Positions 19,501-26,318 of a stretch of 55,836 bases of DNA are shown one piece after another. The DNA is from Bacteroidales bacterium (GTDB lineage Bacteria; Bacteroidota; Bacteroidia; Bacteroidales; ML635J-15), in assembly GCA_031275085.1 (NCBI GenBank), contig JAISPG010000002.1:1-55836 (forward strand), in the 5' to 3' direction. Below the pieces are notes generated by a model. The model searched no databases, was not told the origin of the DNA, and saw nothing but the letters and a program-made list of their open reading frames with translations. The position numbers and the translations under genes were made by a program. Position 1 is the stretch's first letter. Each line of letters starts with the position of its first letter.

Positions 19501-20636
19501 ATGCTGAATTAATAGAAGTTTATTCTTCTGAAGTTGAAATTGTTAGTTCGACATATGATCCTCAAACCGGAATTATCACAGTAGGAACTTATCTGAGTGC
19601 GGAAGATATTGAAAATATCCTTATTTACGGAGAAGGAAAAGTATGTTTTACTGCATATCTGCTGAAAGACGGAAAATTCTACAGAGTTAAAAAATGTTGT
19701 GATCTTAATATAGATGAATGTGATATCAAACTTGATCATAAGGGGCTGAGATGTTTTATTGTTGACGGAGAATTATATATTGAGATCATTGATATGCATG
19801 TAGCAAATTATTCATCACTGCCGTATCTGTTTGAATCTATAATGGCTTCGCACATGGAACTTGTTTCGATCGAACCTTCAATACCATATATACTAAGCAA
19901 CGGGAATTATCAATATTTTAATGTAATATTTAAAGTAGAAAATCCTGAAGCAAATCTTTCACATCTGTTCTTATCATTTGTTCAGGATGGTAATTATTGC
20001 TACAGACAATTTAAAATACCTGTTAAGGGAACAATAAAAAATTGTATAGGAGAATGTGATACAGATTATAGATCACATTGGGAAACAAATTGGTCGCTTA
20101 CAAATAGTGATTATGAATATATTGATTTTATTATTGATATTTTTAATGGTGATATAATTGATGCCGAAATATATGTAATGGACGGATATCAAAATGTGAT
20201 CGATATTGTCAATTATTCTTATCATTACGGAAATAATTCTGTAAGAGGATTACTTACTGTTCCGGATGGCTATTTAGATGATATTTGTATCGTTGCATAT
20301 CTTACAGATGTTTACGGAAAAATATGCAGGCTTGATATATGCAGATCCTGGTTAAAATCAACAAATATACAGATGATTAACGATAACGGTGAAGACAGTA
20401 AAAATTTAATTCCTGTTGATATCGTACTCTATCCTAATCCGGCTACGGATATTTGTACTGTAAACCTTGATTGTAACAATCTGTCGGAGATCATTATTTT
20501 CGATATGCACGGAAAAGAAATAAGCAGGCATAAAGATGTTGAATTCTCTGTTGCCGGGCTTACTCCCGGAAACTATATTGTTTCTGTCCGTACGGTCGAC
20601 AATAATATTCAATATATTAAACTACTAAAGCAATAA
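13590..20636 (+). CDS. Giant surface protein (2348 aa) with PKD/Ig-like domains, composite tandem repeats and T9SS sorting domain
   Basis: 2348 residues with a signal peptide (about 1-22, ending KLVAQ). Residues about 40-1385 are a chain of Ig/PKD-like domains, recognisable from repeated CxG, YxWxxG and GxYxVxL patterns (for example FPNGSTGTLSVSDQQGGNTY, and the PKD-like VSWRWSFG). Residues about 1390-2250 contain a regular Cys-bounded composite repeat (separate entry). The last 75 residues (LYPNPATDICTVNL ... NYIVSVRTV) are a Por/T9SS type A sorting domain. The protein is probably surface-attached or released, with a role in adhesion or matrix. Cys is unusually frequent, which suggests many disulfides. 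A terminator follows 16 bases after the stop. Confidence 0.85.
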   Translation: MKKFFIVFMTLLLLATVKLVAQSPVQCDIFIRSGFDSECITTLVGKDERPNIEHEQTPCILACSGSEVIYYAENLPSSSVAEWTITGAQNFYVGGNGNFVTVLWPDEAVFGNIALQVTCSDNSVCFTEICIEIIEKPTAGIISNPMETEIINSVQHLYVCDGQSIDFVSNSTGSADAPIVGYYWADGYNTWSTEGINIVASYNLYGEELHLIHKVINECGCYDEVLYVVHISKNPRLKVDCYGTTCEDKTVIYAAVEGNECENYLWSVYGGEIISGQSTNTIQIHWNDVDDNGYGYLAVDNRLCDPEGCPYHTYLPIPIIVDSVNISGPDTVCVGEVVIFEAPLWGSTSYRWYIDPYSSQDVSVFFGTTRNKYPLMFNSPGTYTISLDYENDFLECTGTAREKTVIVKKPFKILSDEQACAGSEVIFGTDAGSGGNLEFLWKVYDNNMLLIFEYIGSELNYMFLTPGNYTITAYNDLFCAVSRKAIEILELPPAPEPDVTGWDSKICIGKGYVYETQNEPPYFLHWESCGDPEMFDANEYNVSFNNICDIYLMNVDPITGCMSEPFIFELEEFVPQSINLGNPEICANAFDYIQVPEENNVLYEWFSLSADMLSIGVDRYSNRVGIQANNADGIANLRLRRTYCDTYVDDTIPVTVIPGIIPEIDYPATICQGTSYLLRSANTGNTIAGTWTWTIEGNTYTTNNATQTSRNYTFQNTGTVAVRLSFRGNGCVNTYETVVSVNVVPSPDVSLSFLPNGSTGTLSVSDQQGGNTYSWSTGQTGSPITVSAPFDPVYYCTITNSYNCIFMDNVSTVIDSSGGPCPPLNRDIGVNVNCGSATFLYSSASVGTTNKYWDIDFNSAAPNPVVNPVNNNEASATFRNAGTYRIVVAEIYNGCEYVTDSFFAVPLIPRMAVTHECPGGNNNIRLNLQNASDYIAGLNMSLVWRVNNTIVYPDVNGYVTVPAAINTVKLSITYTYNGVTETCHIEETFNHVRSNVTFSTNPTVYCEGTPIQFTDNSATPVSWRWSFGPNIYNLSQNPKQTFQNSGYVSVSLQIQDHLGCYSTTQQSLNIAVNRLAGSILATGTYCSGEEWPVSYEFTNPFMESNLISYYWQPVEETTSLPANTFTRTGSYYVFLTQSTTGCQYQSAYVNLKFENKPTAIISGNDVFCYDDNIKLFGNTGDYEYIWYNLTNGTILATTPNLDLPSGSLNAGTYSLRLVVTNENCSDSTEKVIVIHPLSTAPRIELGDNVCLHEPPVDIISIDNLMLYWSTGTYGTRTEAYVYGYHSAYYLDANGCKSDYAYQYVEKNPDFDELLTGCFKMCERNLPKYLIAPSGRFDHWYWYHNDVEIDSGDGSIGMLMVDRFGIYNLEIKYAGACRAVSPDLVIEPEDCYCETDMELINVSCVGAKNCIPRILIDFNIYNESSISTVEILNMWTPDGEVNPYYLQNYLGEIINPEDHITATIAIDLDLMLGNYITLMVEFIQGNQICTDTLLIDLELVRELCSTDDCEVEFISYSPDHLLSSEDMLYYHYEIYIGYDRMEIEVQSLTNGVVTSLYPEYYDGNNGIIHGSFAVSPARMREIVMNRETICFKVKSCDENRYGEFICIRDVCFVPEFDKCKTKVELKNANCFIDDCGVYVRYGIYVQNLGGSDLSLMNIYSPTDGFQILEIEYLPMYISANGENTLYFTVSADPDLFQSELILYFTDENGVYCQDDLTVPVADIMLRCVNEECDAIVESISPNPNLSNSDYLYFNFVIKTNAGAINASATSSYGNVTSQFYNPETGYLTGVVRLTVDEYTTMVGWYICFEVELCFPDYICTANTCIEIPDIGCKIEIVKYVTDCHVDSTGLYVRVVFIVQNTGNSTISLTGINISEGNIFYIYNDMSGIAPGGFGQAIFYFYPANLEAGYINNLFIFETDDGMCVFYETINLQEVIEDCIFNDKLECFGSYVMPEFSDDEHIYVEFDLGTMTDAELIEVYSSEVEIVSSTYDPQTGIITVGTYLSAEDIENILIYGEGKVCFTAYLLKDGKFYRVKKCCDLNIDECDIKLDHKGLRCFIVDGELYIEIIDMHVANYSSLPYLFESIMASHMELVSIEPSIPYILSNGNYQYFNVIFKVENPEANLSHLFLSFVQDGNYCYRQFKIPVKGTIKNCIGECDTDYRSHWETNWSLTNSDYEYIDFIIDIFNGDIIDAEIYVMDGYQNVIDIVNYSYHYGNNSVRGLLTVPDGYLDDICIVAYLTDVYGKICRLDICRSWLKSTNIQMINDNGEDSKNLIPVDIVLYPNPATDICTVNLDCNNLSEIIIFDMHGKEISRHKDVEFSVAGLTPGNYIVSVRTVDNNIQYIKLLKQ
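17757..20345 (+). repeat. Tandem composite protein repeat: A-B modules, about 213 residues, four copies
   Basis: Within the giant protein two module types alternate. Type A starts with a C-x-(I/V)-E pattern, then Cys about 12 residues on, with VQNxG and a closing Cys: starts near residues 1392, 1618, 1831 and 2044. Type B starts EC(D/E), then SPxxxLSxxDYxYFxFxI, GxVxS.Y...(T)G.(I)xG and CFxVxxC: starts near 1508, 1731, 1945 and 2156. Spacings are 226, 213, 213 (A) and 223, 214, 211 (B). Copies are clearly diverged, so this is an old duplication at the protein level, not a DNA-level satellite. Confidence 0.75.
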
Positions 20637-20652
20637 GCTTTTTCTGATTATT

Positions 20653-20694
20653 AAAACTTTCCCCTTTGTTCGGAAGGGCAGAGGGGGAGTTTTT
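20653..20694 (+). terminator. Probable intrinsic terminator after the giant T9SS gene
   Basis: AAAACTTTCCCCT pairs with AGGGGGAGTTTT (about 12 pairs, one bulge) and is followed by a T-run. The 170 bases from here to dapA show nothing else I can name. Confidence 0.75.
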
Positions 20695-20863
20695 AATTTG
20701 AAATTAAGGATTAGTGATTAGTTATAAAAAAGGATAATAATTAAAAATAATGATTTGAGTGTCAGTAGTTTACTTATATAAATGACTGATGCGAAAAACG
20801 CGGTTACTTAGCATTGGATGGTTAGAGTAGCCGAACCAAGCCGAGCACAATTATTGGATTTTT

Positions 20864-21742
20864 CTAAGACCCACTATTTAAGCTTTTAATTTTAGCTACT
20901 AAATCTTTACTTGCCGGAACTAGAGGTAGTCTTAAATAATTTTGAATGATCCCCAATTCCGACATAAAAGCTTTTACTCCGGTAGGATTTCCTTCTGCAA
21001 ACATCAGATTTACAGCATCAAGAAGTTTGTAATGTATTTTTGAAGCATTTGTAAAATCTCCATTCATAGCAAATCTGACCATATCGGAACATTCTTTTGG
21101 AAATGCATTTGCTGCGACTGAAATAATACCTTCTGCGCCTACTGAAATTAATGGGACCGTAAGTCCGTCATCACCTGAAATTACGGTAAAACCATTTGGC
21201 TTATCTTTTATGATTTTCATTATTCCGTCCATTGATCCTGATGCTTCTTTTGTTGCAACAATATTTTTAAAATCATGGGCAAGCCTGAGGGTTGTTTCAG
21301 GTGTGATATTGACAGATGTTCTTCCCGGTACATTATATAGAATAACCGGCACAGGACTTATTTTTGCTATTTCCGCAAAGTGTCTGTATAACCCTTCCTG
21401 ATTAGGTTTATTATAATATGGAGATACGGTCAGTATTCCGTCAATTCCGTTAAAATCAGTTGATTTTATTCTTGAAAGTACTTCTGCCGTATTATTTCCT
21501 CCCAAACCGTACATTACGGGAACTTTACCTCTGATTTCCTTTATTGCTGTTTCAACTACTTGTTTTTTTTCGGTATCCGTCATACAGGCAGCTTCCGAAG
21601 TAGTTCCCATCAATAATATATAGTCAACACCATTTTCAATTATAAAATTTATTGTTTTTTTCAGAGAAACAAAATCAATATTGTTGTTTTGGTCAAAAGG
21701 AGTGATCATAGCAACTCCTGTTCCCGTAAAAATGGTTTTCAT
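20864..21742 (-). CDS. dapA: 4-hydroxy-tetrahydrodipicolinate synthase
   Basis: 292 residues, the usual length. It condenses pyruvate with aspartate semialdehyde in the lysine and diaminopimelate pathway. Visible are GTTSEAA (Thr47/Thr48 of the active-site triad), VSPYYNKP (Tyr110), YNVPGRT (Tyr136) and ATKEASG with Schiff-base Lys165. The loop has Ser49 where many homologues have Gly or Ala. Transcribed with the DUF6913-type gene upstream; the gap is 3 bases, so translational coupling is likely. Cytoplasmic. Confidence 0.95.
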   Translation of the reverse strand: MKTIFTGTGVAMITPFDQNNNIDFVSLKKTINFIIENGVDYILLMGTTSEAACMTDTEKKQVVETAIKEIRGKVPVMYGLGGNNTAEVLSRIKSTDFNGIDGILTVSPYYNKPNQEGLYRHFAEIAKISPVPVILYNVPGRTSVNITPETTLRLAHDFKNIVATKEASGSMDGIMKIIKDKPNGFTVISGDDGLTVPLISVGAEGIISVAANAFPKECSDMVRFAMNGDFTNASKIHYKLLDAVNLMFAEGNPTGVKAFMSELGIIQNYLRLPLVPASKDLVAKIKSLNSGS

Positions 21743-21745
21743 ATA

Positions 21746-22294
21746 CTAGCTTGTTTTAATCATATTTAAATAAACTTTTACCTGCTCAATAAAGTATGAA
21801 AGCGGATCTTCCTGATCTTTGTTAATATTAAGGGTAAGATCATAGAAGTCATTTTGTGAACTTTCAAATTTTCCGACTTTAAAAGTTGACTTTGATTCAA
21901 CAACAACAAATTTTATAGCTAAGTTATTGTTAAAATCAAAATCAATAAGAATATCAAAAGGTTTGTTTGTGAAATCAATAACGTTTTGTTCCAAAGGTTT
22001 GTGAAACCAATTAGTGTCCTTCTGGCAGAAAAATTCAAATCCTTGAGGTTTTATGTGATTGTCGTCAAGTTCTTTTTGATTTACATATCCAATGGCAATA
22101 ATTTCCGGAATATTTGACCTTAATTCGTTGACAAAAACTTTTATTTTTTCAAAATTGTCTGTTGTAGTTGCGTCGTAAATAATTCCTATACTTTTTGCAT
22201 TTGAAAGATTTGTTACAATTGTTTTCCCTACACTACTGCAAAATTCAGCCTGAAGTTTTTTAAATCCATATTTATATTTAAAGTTTTTGAGCAT
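21746..22294 (-). CDS. DUF6913-like protein, function unknown
   Basis: 182 residues from ATG 22294 (MLKNFKYKYGFKK); an in-frame TTG eight codons earlier is not needed. No signal peptide or membrane helix. A lysine-rich N terminus is followed by an alpha/beta-like region (KSIGIIYDATTTDNFEKIK, then FDILIDFDFNNNLAIKFVV). It resembles the Bacteroidota family called DUF6913, which often sits directly upstream of dapA; the 3-base spacing here fits that arrangement. The biochemical role is not known to me. Confidence 0.72.
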   Translation of the reverse strand: MLKNFKYKYGFKKLQAEFCSSVGKTIVTNLSNAKSIGIIYDATTTDNFEKIKVFVNELRSNIPEIIAIGYVNQKELDDNHIKPQGFEFFCQKDTNWFHKPLEQNVIDFTNKPFDILIDFDFNNNLAIKFVVVESKSTFKVGKFESSQNDFYDLTLNINKDQEDPLSYFIEQVKVYLNMIKTS

Positions 22295-22315
22295 TTTATA
22301 CTTGTAAAGTTTACG

Positions 22316-22323
22316 CAAAAATA
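22316..22323 (-). promoter_or_regulatory. -7 box TATTTTTG for the DUF6913-dapA operon
   Basis: Reads TATTTTTG on the minus strand, about 22 bases ahead of the ATG at 22294. No clear -33 partner. Confidence 0.45.
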
Positions 22324-22445
22324 AGAAAAATAAGAATATATTGTGATAAAGAATAGAATTTTTAGAAATCCTGTAGATTTTATATTTCTAGTACAAATAA
22401 GTTTCGGATCGTCAAAAAATAAGTAGAAAAATGATTATTTATACT

Positions 22446-22453
22446 TATCTTTG
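22446..22453 (+). promoter_or_regulatory. -7 box TATCTTTG for RNase P RNA
   Basis: An exact TAnnTTTG match ending 7 bases before the predicted RNA 5-prime end, the spacing expected for this promoter type. It supports the RNA start at about 22458-22461. Confidence 0.65.
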
Positions 22454-22460
22454 CAGGAAT

Positions 22461-22796
22461 AAGCAGGCAGTTCTATCGCTTCGTTTTACGGGGAGGAAAG
22501 TCCGGACAACACAGGGCACTGCGCTTCTGAAACAGAAGATATCCGTGAGGGTATGGTAACGGAGAAGAAAATAACAGCCTTGGCAACAGGGTAATGGTGA
22601 GAAGGTGGGGTAAGAGCCCACCGGTAATGGTGGCGACATCGTTAGCCGTTCGTCCTGCAGGTTGCAAGACCATGTATATCGGCGTTGTGTTTTACACAGA
22701 AAGGTTGCCCGCCTAAGCCGAGGGGTAGGTCGCATTAGATAAATGGTAGAAGCTTTTCTGTGGAAAAGTACAGAATCCGGCTTATATGCCTGCTTT
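22461..22796 (+). ncRNA. rnpB: RNase P RNA (bacterial type A)
   Basis: About 336 nt. The 5-prime AAGCAGGCA pairs with the 3-prime TGCCTGCTT to form P1. The universally conserved CR-I sequence GGAGGAAAGTCCGGAC is present near the 5-prime end. CR-V, ACAGAATCCGGCTTAT, lies near the 3-prime end. The interior TGGTAACGGAG and GCAACAGGGTAATGGTGAG also fit the type A fold. It is the catalytic subunit that trims tRNA 5-prime leaders; the 3-prime edge is followed by TTTTATT. The SUI1-like gene starts 15 bases after it. Confidence 0.95.
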
Positions 22797-22810
22797 TATT
22801 TATATATTTT

Positions 22811-23149
22811 ATGAAAACTAACTGGAAAAATAGAGAAGGAATTGTTTATTCTACAAATCAGGACTTTGAATATGATTATGATTTACCTGATGAAAAGGAA
22901 ACTTTGATACCAGAAAAGCAGAATTTAAAAGTTTTTACCGACAATAAAAAGCGAAAAGGAAAAATTGTTACTATTATTGCGGGTTTTATTGGTACGGATG
23001 ATGATCTGAATTCTCTTGCAAAAGAATTAAAAACCAAATGTGGTGCAGGAGGATCCGCTAAAGATGGCGAGATTATTGTTCAGGGAGAATTCAGGGATAA
23101 AATATACGATTTTCTGCAAAATAAAAACTATAGGGTAAAAAAGATATAA
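22811..23149 (+). CDS. SUI1/eIF1-like translation factor (YciH family)
   Basis: 112 residues from ATG 22811. A longer reading starting at 22760 would begin inside RNase P RNA and is rejected. The C-terminal 65 residues have the SUI1 signature: KGKIVTIIAGFIG, KELKTKCGAGGSAKDGEIIV and QGEFRDKIYDFLQNKNY. This matches bacterial YciH-type proteins, which are thought to act in start-codon selection. Cytoplasmic. The gene opens a plus-strand run that continues to nadD. Confidence 0.9.
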   Translation: MKTNWKNREGIVYSTNQDFEYDYDLPDEKETLIPEKQNLKVFTDNKKRKGKIVTIIAGFIGTDDDLNSLAKELKTKCGAGGSAKDGEIIVQGEFRDKIYDFLQNKNYRVKKI

Positions 23150-23179
23150 ATATTTTAATTAAAAAAATGAACTGAATAT

Positions 23180-24580
23180 ATGAAAAAAAATCTTGTTGTA
23201 ATTTTAACTGTTATTTTATTTGTATCGTGTGGAACTAAAAAATACAATGAAAATGATACCGTTTTGAACGGCGAAATTAAAAATTCCCGTATCAAAAATG
23301 TTTTTATCACTTATGAGGGTGTTACGGATACAGTTGTTTTAGATAAAAAAGGCAGGTTTACATATATTACAGAATTATCTAAGCCTGTATACGTATTGTT
23401 AAAAAACGGAAACAATTCAACAAGTGTGTATTTATCACCAAAATCCAAAACAAATATTAAATTCGATTCAAAGAAACTTAACGAAACTTTAAAGTTTTCG
23501 GGAACGGATGGAGATATTAATGTTTATTTGAGAGAACAATCCCAATTAATGGACAATTCGGAAATAGCTTCGGATAAGTTTTTGCGGGCCCCTGCTTATG
23601 AAATATTTGATAATTCGCTTAATAATTTAATGAACGGATTAAATAACAGATTGGATGAATTTGCTGCAAAAACCAAAGGAAAATATGCAGATTTCATTAA
23701 TATTGAAAACCAAAGACTGAATGTAATAAAATCATATCTGATACTTAGTTTTTATATTCCTCAGATTAATGCAAATACAATAGACGAAAGAATAGAAAAT
23801 GAAATTGATAATTCTGTAAAAAATATTGAAATTGACAATCCTGACGTTTACGGACTTCAGGAATTTATCAGTTTTGCACAGCCTTATGTTATGTATAAAT
23901 TATACAAAAAATTTGATAAAAATTCTCCTGAGTATGAGTCTATTGACGAATATGCAAATGCTTATTTTATTACTATCGACGAACTATATAAATCAAATGA
24001 AATAAAAGAGAATTTATATTATATTTATATAAATGAGTTTTTAAGCTATTATGGTATTGAGAGTGTTAAAGACGCATATCAAAAATATAAAGAAATATCG
24101 GAAAATGAAGAACGTCTGGCTTACCTGGAAAGTATATTTTTTGAAAATACGAAATTAGATCCGGGAAATCCATCTGTGGATTTTAGTTTTCCTGATATAA
24201 ACGGGAAGGTGTATAGGTTGAGTGATTTTCGTGGAAAATATGTTTATATAGATGTATGGGCGTCATGGTGCGGCCCCTGTAGAGCAGAGTTTCCACACCT
24301 AAAAGCATTAAAAGAAAAGTTTAAAACAAAGAATCTTGCTGTTATTGGTATATCTGTAGATGAAGAAAAAGAAAAATGGGAAAATATGATTAGGTCACAA
24401 AAACTTGACGGAATACAGTTATACGCTGGCGGATGGAATAATCCTTTATGTGATTTTTACGAAATAACGGGAATACCTCGTTTTATTCTGATAGATATGG
24501 AAGGCAATATAATTAATGCAAATGCTGATCGTCCTTCGGGAAAAATAGAAACAATACTTAATTCCCTTAATGGTATCTGA
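23180..24580 (+). CDS. TlpA/ResA-like thiol-disulfide lipoprotein
   Basis: 466 residues. Lipobox FVSC (Cys about 17). Residues about 25-120 are a DUF4369-like beta domain (LNGEIKNSRIKNVFITYEG), then a helical spacer (about 125-320). A C-terminal AhpC/TSA-thioredoxin domain has WASWCGPCRAEF with Cys364 and Cys367 and a GIPRFILID cis-Pro loop. It should act in the periplasm as a thiol reductase on an unknown substrate. The three-part layout is common in Bacteroidota. It lies 30 bases behind the SUI1 gene. Confidence 0.88.
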   Translation: MKKNLVVILTVILFVSCGTKKYNENDTVLNGEIKNSRIKNVFITYEGVTDTVVLDKKGRFTYITELSKPVYVLLKNGNNSTSVYLSPKSKTNIKFDSKKLNETLKFSGTDGDINVYLREQSQLMDNSEIASDKFLRAPAYEIFDNSLNNLMNGLNNRLDEFAAKTKGKYADFINIENQRLNVIKSYLILSFYIPQINANTIDERIENEIDNSVKNIEIDNPDVYGLQEFISFAQPYVMYKLYKKFDKNSPEYESIDEYANAYFITIDELYKSNEIKENLYYIYINEFLSYYGIESVKDAYQKYKEISENEERLAYLESIFFENTKLDPGNPSVDFSFPDINGKVYRLSDFRGKYVYIDVWASWCGPCRAEFPHLKALKEKFKTKNLAVIGISVDEEKEKWENMIRSQKLDGIQLYAGGWNNPLCDFYEITGIPRFILIDMEGNIINANADRPSGKIETILNSLNGI

Positions 24581-24655
24581 CATATAAAAGTTAAATACTG
24601 AAATTTGTCGGTTATAACTTTTTACTATATTTTTATCTCATTAAATTTTGATGTC

Positions 24656-25687
24656 GTGAATAAAGATCTTATCAGTAAAATAAAGATTTTTGAAGAAAAA
24701 ATAAAAAAAGCTGAGAATATTATAATACTTCCTCATTATAATCCTGACGGAGATGCAATAGGATCGGCTTTGGGGTTATATAATATATTAATTAATTATG
24801 GTAAGAACGTTAGTGTTGTGAGTCCTACCCATTTCCCTGATTTTTTGAAATGGATGCCAGGTGCAAAGAAAATCAGGGCTTTGGGAGAAAAGACAAAATC
24901 AGATCCTAATGTTTTTACAGATGCAGATCTGCTTATCGGAGTTGATTTTAATGCTTTGAACAGGATATCAAACGTTGCTGTAAGGTTTTCGGAATCTAAT
25001 GCATATAAAATTTTAATAGATCACCATCCCGATCCTGAAAATTTTACGGATATAATATTTTCCGATACATCATATTCATCAACTGCAGAATTTGTGTATG
25101 AAATTATTTCCAATTCGTTTTTAAAAGAATTTCTTGATAAAAATGTGGCAACATGTCTTTATACAGGAATTATGACTGATACAGGCTCATTTAACTTTAA
25201 TTCATCCAATCCGAACACATACCTTGTTGTTGCAAAACTTTTAGAATTAGGTATTAATAAAGATAAAATTTTCGATGAAGTATATAATAGCTTTTCGGTT
25301 AACAGAATGAGATTCATGGGGCATGTCCTTTTGAACAGGATGATAGTTATACCTGAGATGAAAACAGCTTATATTTATATAACAGCTAAAGACCGTAAAG
25401 ATTTTAAGGAACAGTTCGGAGATACCGAGAATTTTGTTAATATGCCTTTAGCGATAAAAGGTATTATTTTTTCAGCAATCTTTATTGAAAGAGATAATTT
25501 TATAAAAATAAGTTTTCGATCTAAAGGATCTTTCTCTGTTAATGACTTCAGCCAGAAATATTTTAACGGCGGAGGACATATAAATGCTGCCGGAGGAGAA
25601 AGTCATACCTCTTTACAAGAAACTACAAAAAAATTCGTTGATATATTACAGGAATATAAAGATGAGTTGATAAATTATTCTTTTTAA
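24656..25687 (+). CDS. nrnA: DHH/DHHA1 phosphoesterase (NrnA-like oligoribonuclease/pAp phosphatase)
   Basis: About 343 residues from GTG 24656; a TTG 17 codons upstream would add a hydrophobic tail unlike the family. DHH motifs are clear: HYNPDGDAIGS (motif I), LLIGVDFN (II), ILIDHHPDPE (III, the DHH itself) and GIMTDTGSFNF (IV). The DHHA1 part ends with FNGGGHINAAGGE. NrnA enzymes degrade short RNA oligomers and 3-prime-phosphoadenosine 5-prime-phosphate using Mn2+. Co-directional with the FKBP genes behind it, 2 bases apart from the first. Confidence 0.88.
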   Translation: MNKDLISKIKIFEEKIKKAENIIILPHYNPDGDAIGSALGLYNILINYGKNVSVVSPTHFPDFLKWMPGAKKIRALGEKTKSDPNVFTDADLLIGVDFNALNRISNVAVRFSESNAYKILIDHHPDPENFTDIIFSDTSYSSTAEFVYEIISNSFLKEFLDKNVATCLYTGIMTDTGSFNFNSSNPNTYLVVAKLLELGINKDKIFDEVYNSFSVNRMRFMGHVLLNRMIVIPEMKTAYIYITAKDRKDFKEQFGDTENFVNMPLAIKGIIFSAIFIERDNFIKISFRSKGSFSVNDFSQKYFNGGGHINAAGGESHTSLQETTKKFVDILQEYKDELINYSF

Positions 25688-25689
25688 AA

Positions 25690-26286
25690 ATGAAAAAAAG
25701 AAAGTTTTATATTCAGTTGAAAATATTGTTATTGTTGGTTTTAGCTTGTTTCTTTATAAGTTCATGTAAAGATAAACCTGCAAACAATAATGATCCGGTT
25801 CCTTATTCACAGTTAAAAAATCTTCATAAGGAAGAACTTATGGATTGGAATAAAAAAGTTGTAGAAATAGACCATGATGTAATAAATAAATTTATTGAAC
25901 GTAGAAAATGGGATATGGAAATGACCGAAACAGGATTATACTGGCAGATTTATAAAGAAAATGAAGATCGTCCTGTTTTAAGTAAGGATATTGTAGAATT
26001 TTCATATAAAACATATTTGCTTAATGGAGATGTATTATATACTTCAGATGAAACCGGTAATCGGTTTATGAAAATAGATAGTAATCAGGAAGAGGCAGGT
26101 TTGAATGAAGGTTTGAAAATGATGCATACAGGAGAAAAGGCAAGGCTTATATTACCTCCGCATTTAGCTTTTGGAGTTACGGGAGATGGTTATAAGGTTC
26201 CTATATATTCAATTTTGGTTTATGAGATTGAAGTAATTTCTGTTATTAGCCCTGACGAGGAAAATTATGATTTATTTAATTTTTAA
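25690..26286 (+). CDS. FKBP-type peptidyl-prolyl isomerase lipoprotein (GldI-like)
   Basis: 198 residues. Lipobox ISSCKDK (Cys about 26). A helical segment is followed by one FKBP domain (about 90-190): DIVEFSYKTYLLNGDVLYTSDE, GLNEGLKMMHTGEKARLILP, HLAFGVTGDG and a closing ILVYEIEVISV. Its size and layout resemble GldI, the gliding-motility FKBP lipoprotein of Flavobacterium, but no other gld genes are in view, so GldI itself is not claimed. Probably a periplasmic folding catalyst. First of three FKBP lipoproteins in a row. Confidence 0.82.
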   Translation: MKKRKFYIQLKILLLLVLACFFISSCKDKPANNNDPVPYSQLKNLHKEELMDWNKKVVEIDHDVINKFIERRKWDMEMTETGLYWQIYKENEDRPVLSKDIVEFSYKTYLLNGDVLYTSDETGNRFMKIDSNQEEAGLNEGLKMMHTGEKARLILPPHLAFGVTGDGYKVPIYSILVYEIEVISVISPDEENYDLFNF

Positions 26287-26318
26287 AAACTATAAACGTA
26301 ATATAAAAAGTTGAACAA

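Noticed and set aside
22445..22735. Minus-strand open frames of 66-96 codons
   Set aside because: They lie on the antisense strand of RNase P RNA, whose conserved blocks explain the sequence.
22760..22810. Upstream start for the SUI1-like protein
   Set aside because: It lies inside the RNase P RNA 3-prime end; ATG 22811 gives the normal family N terminus.
25690..26286. Firm assignment as gliding protein GldI
   Set aside because: The layout fits, but no other gld or spr gene is in the window and FKBP lipoproteins of this size are widespread.
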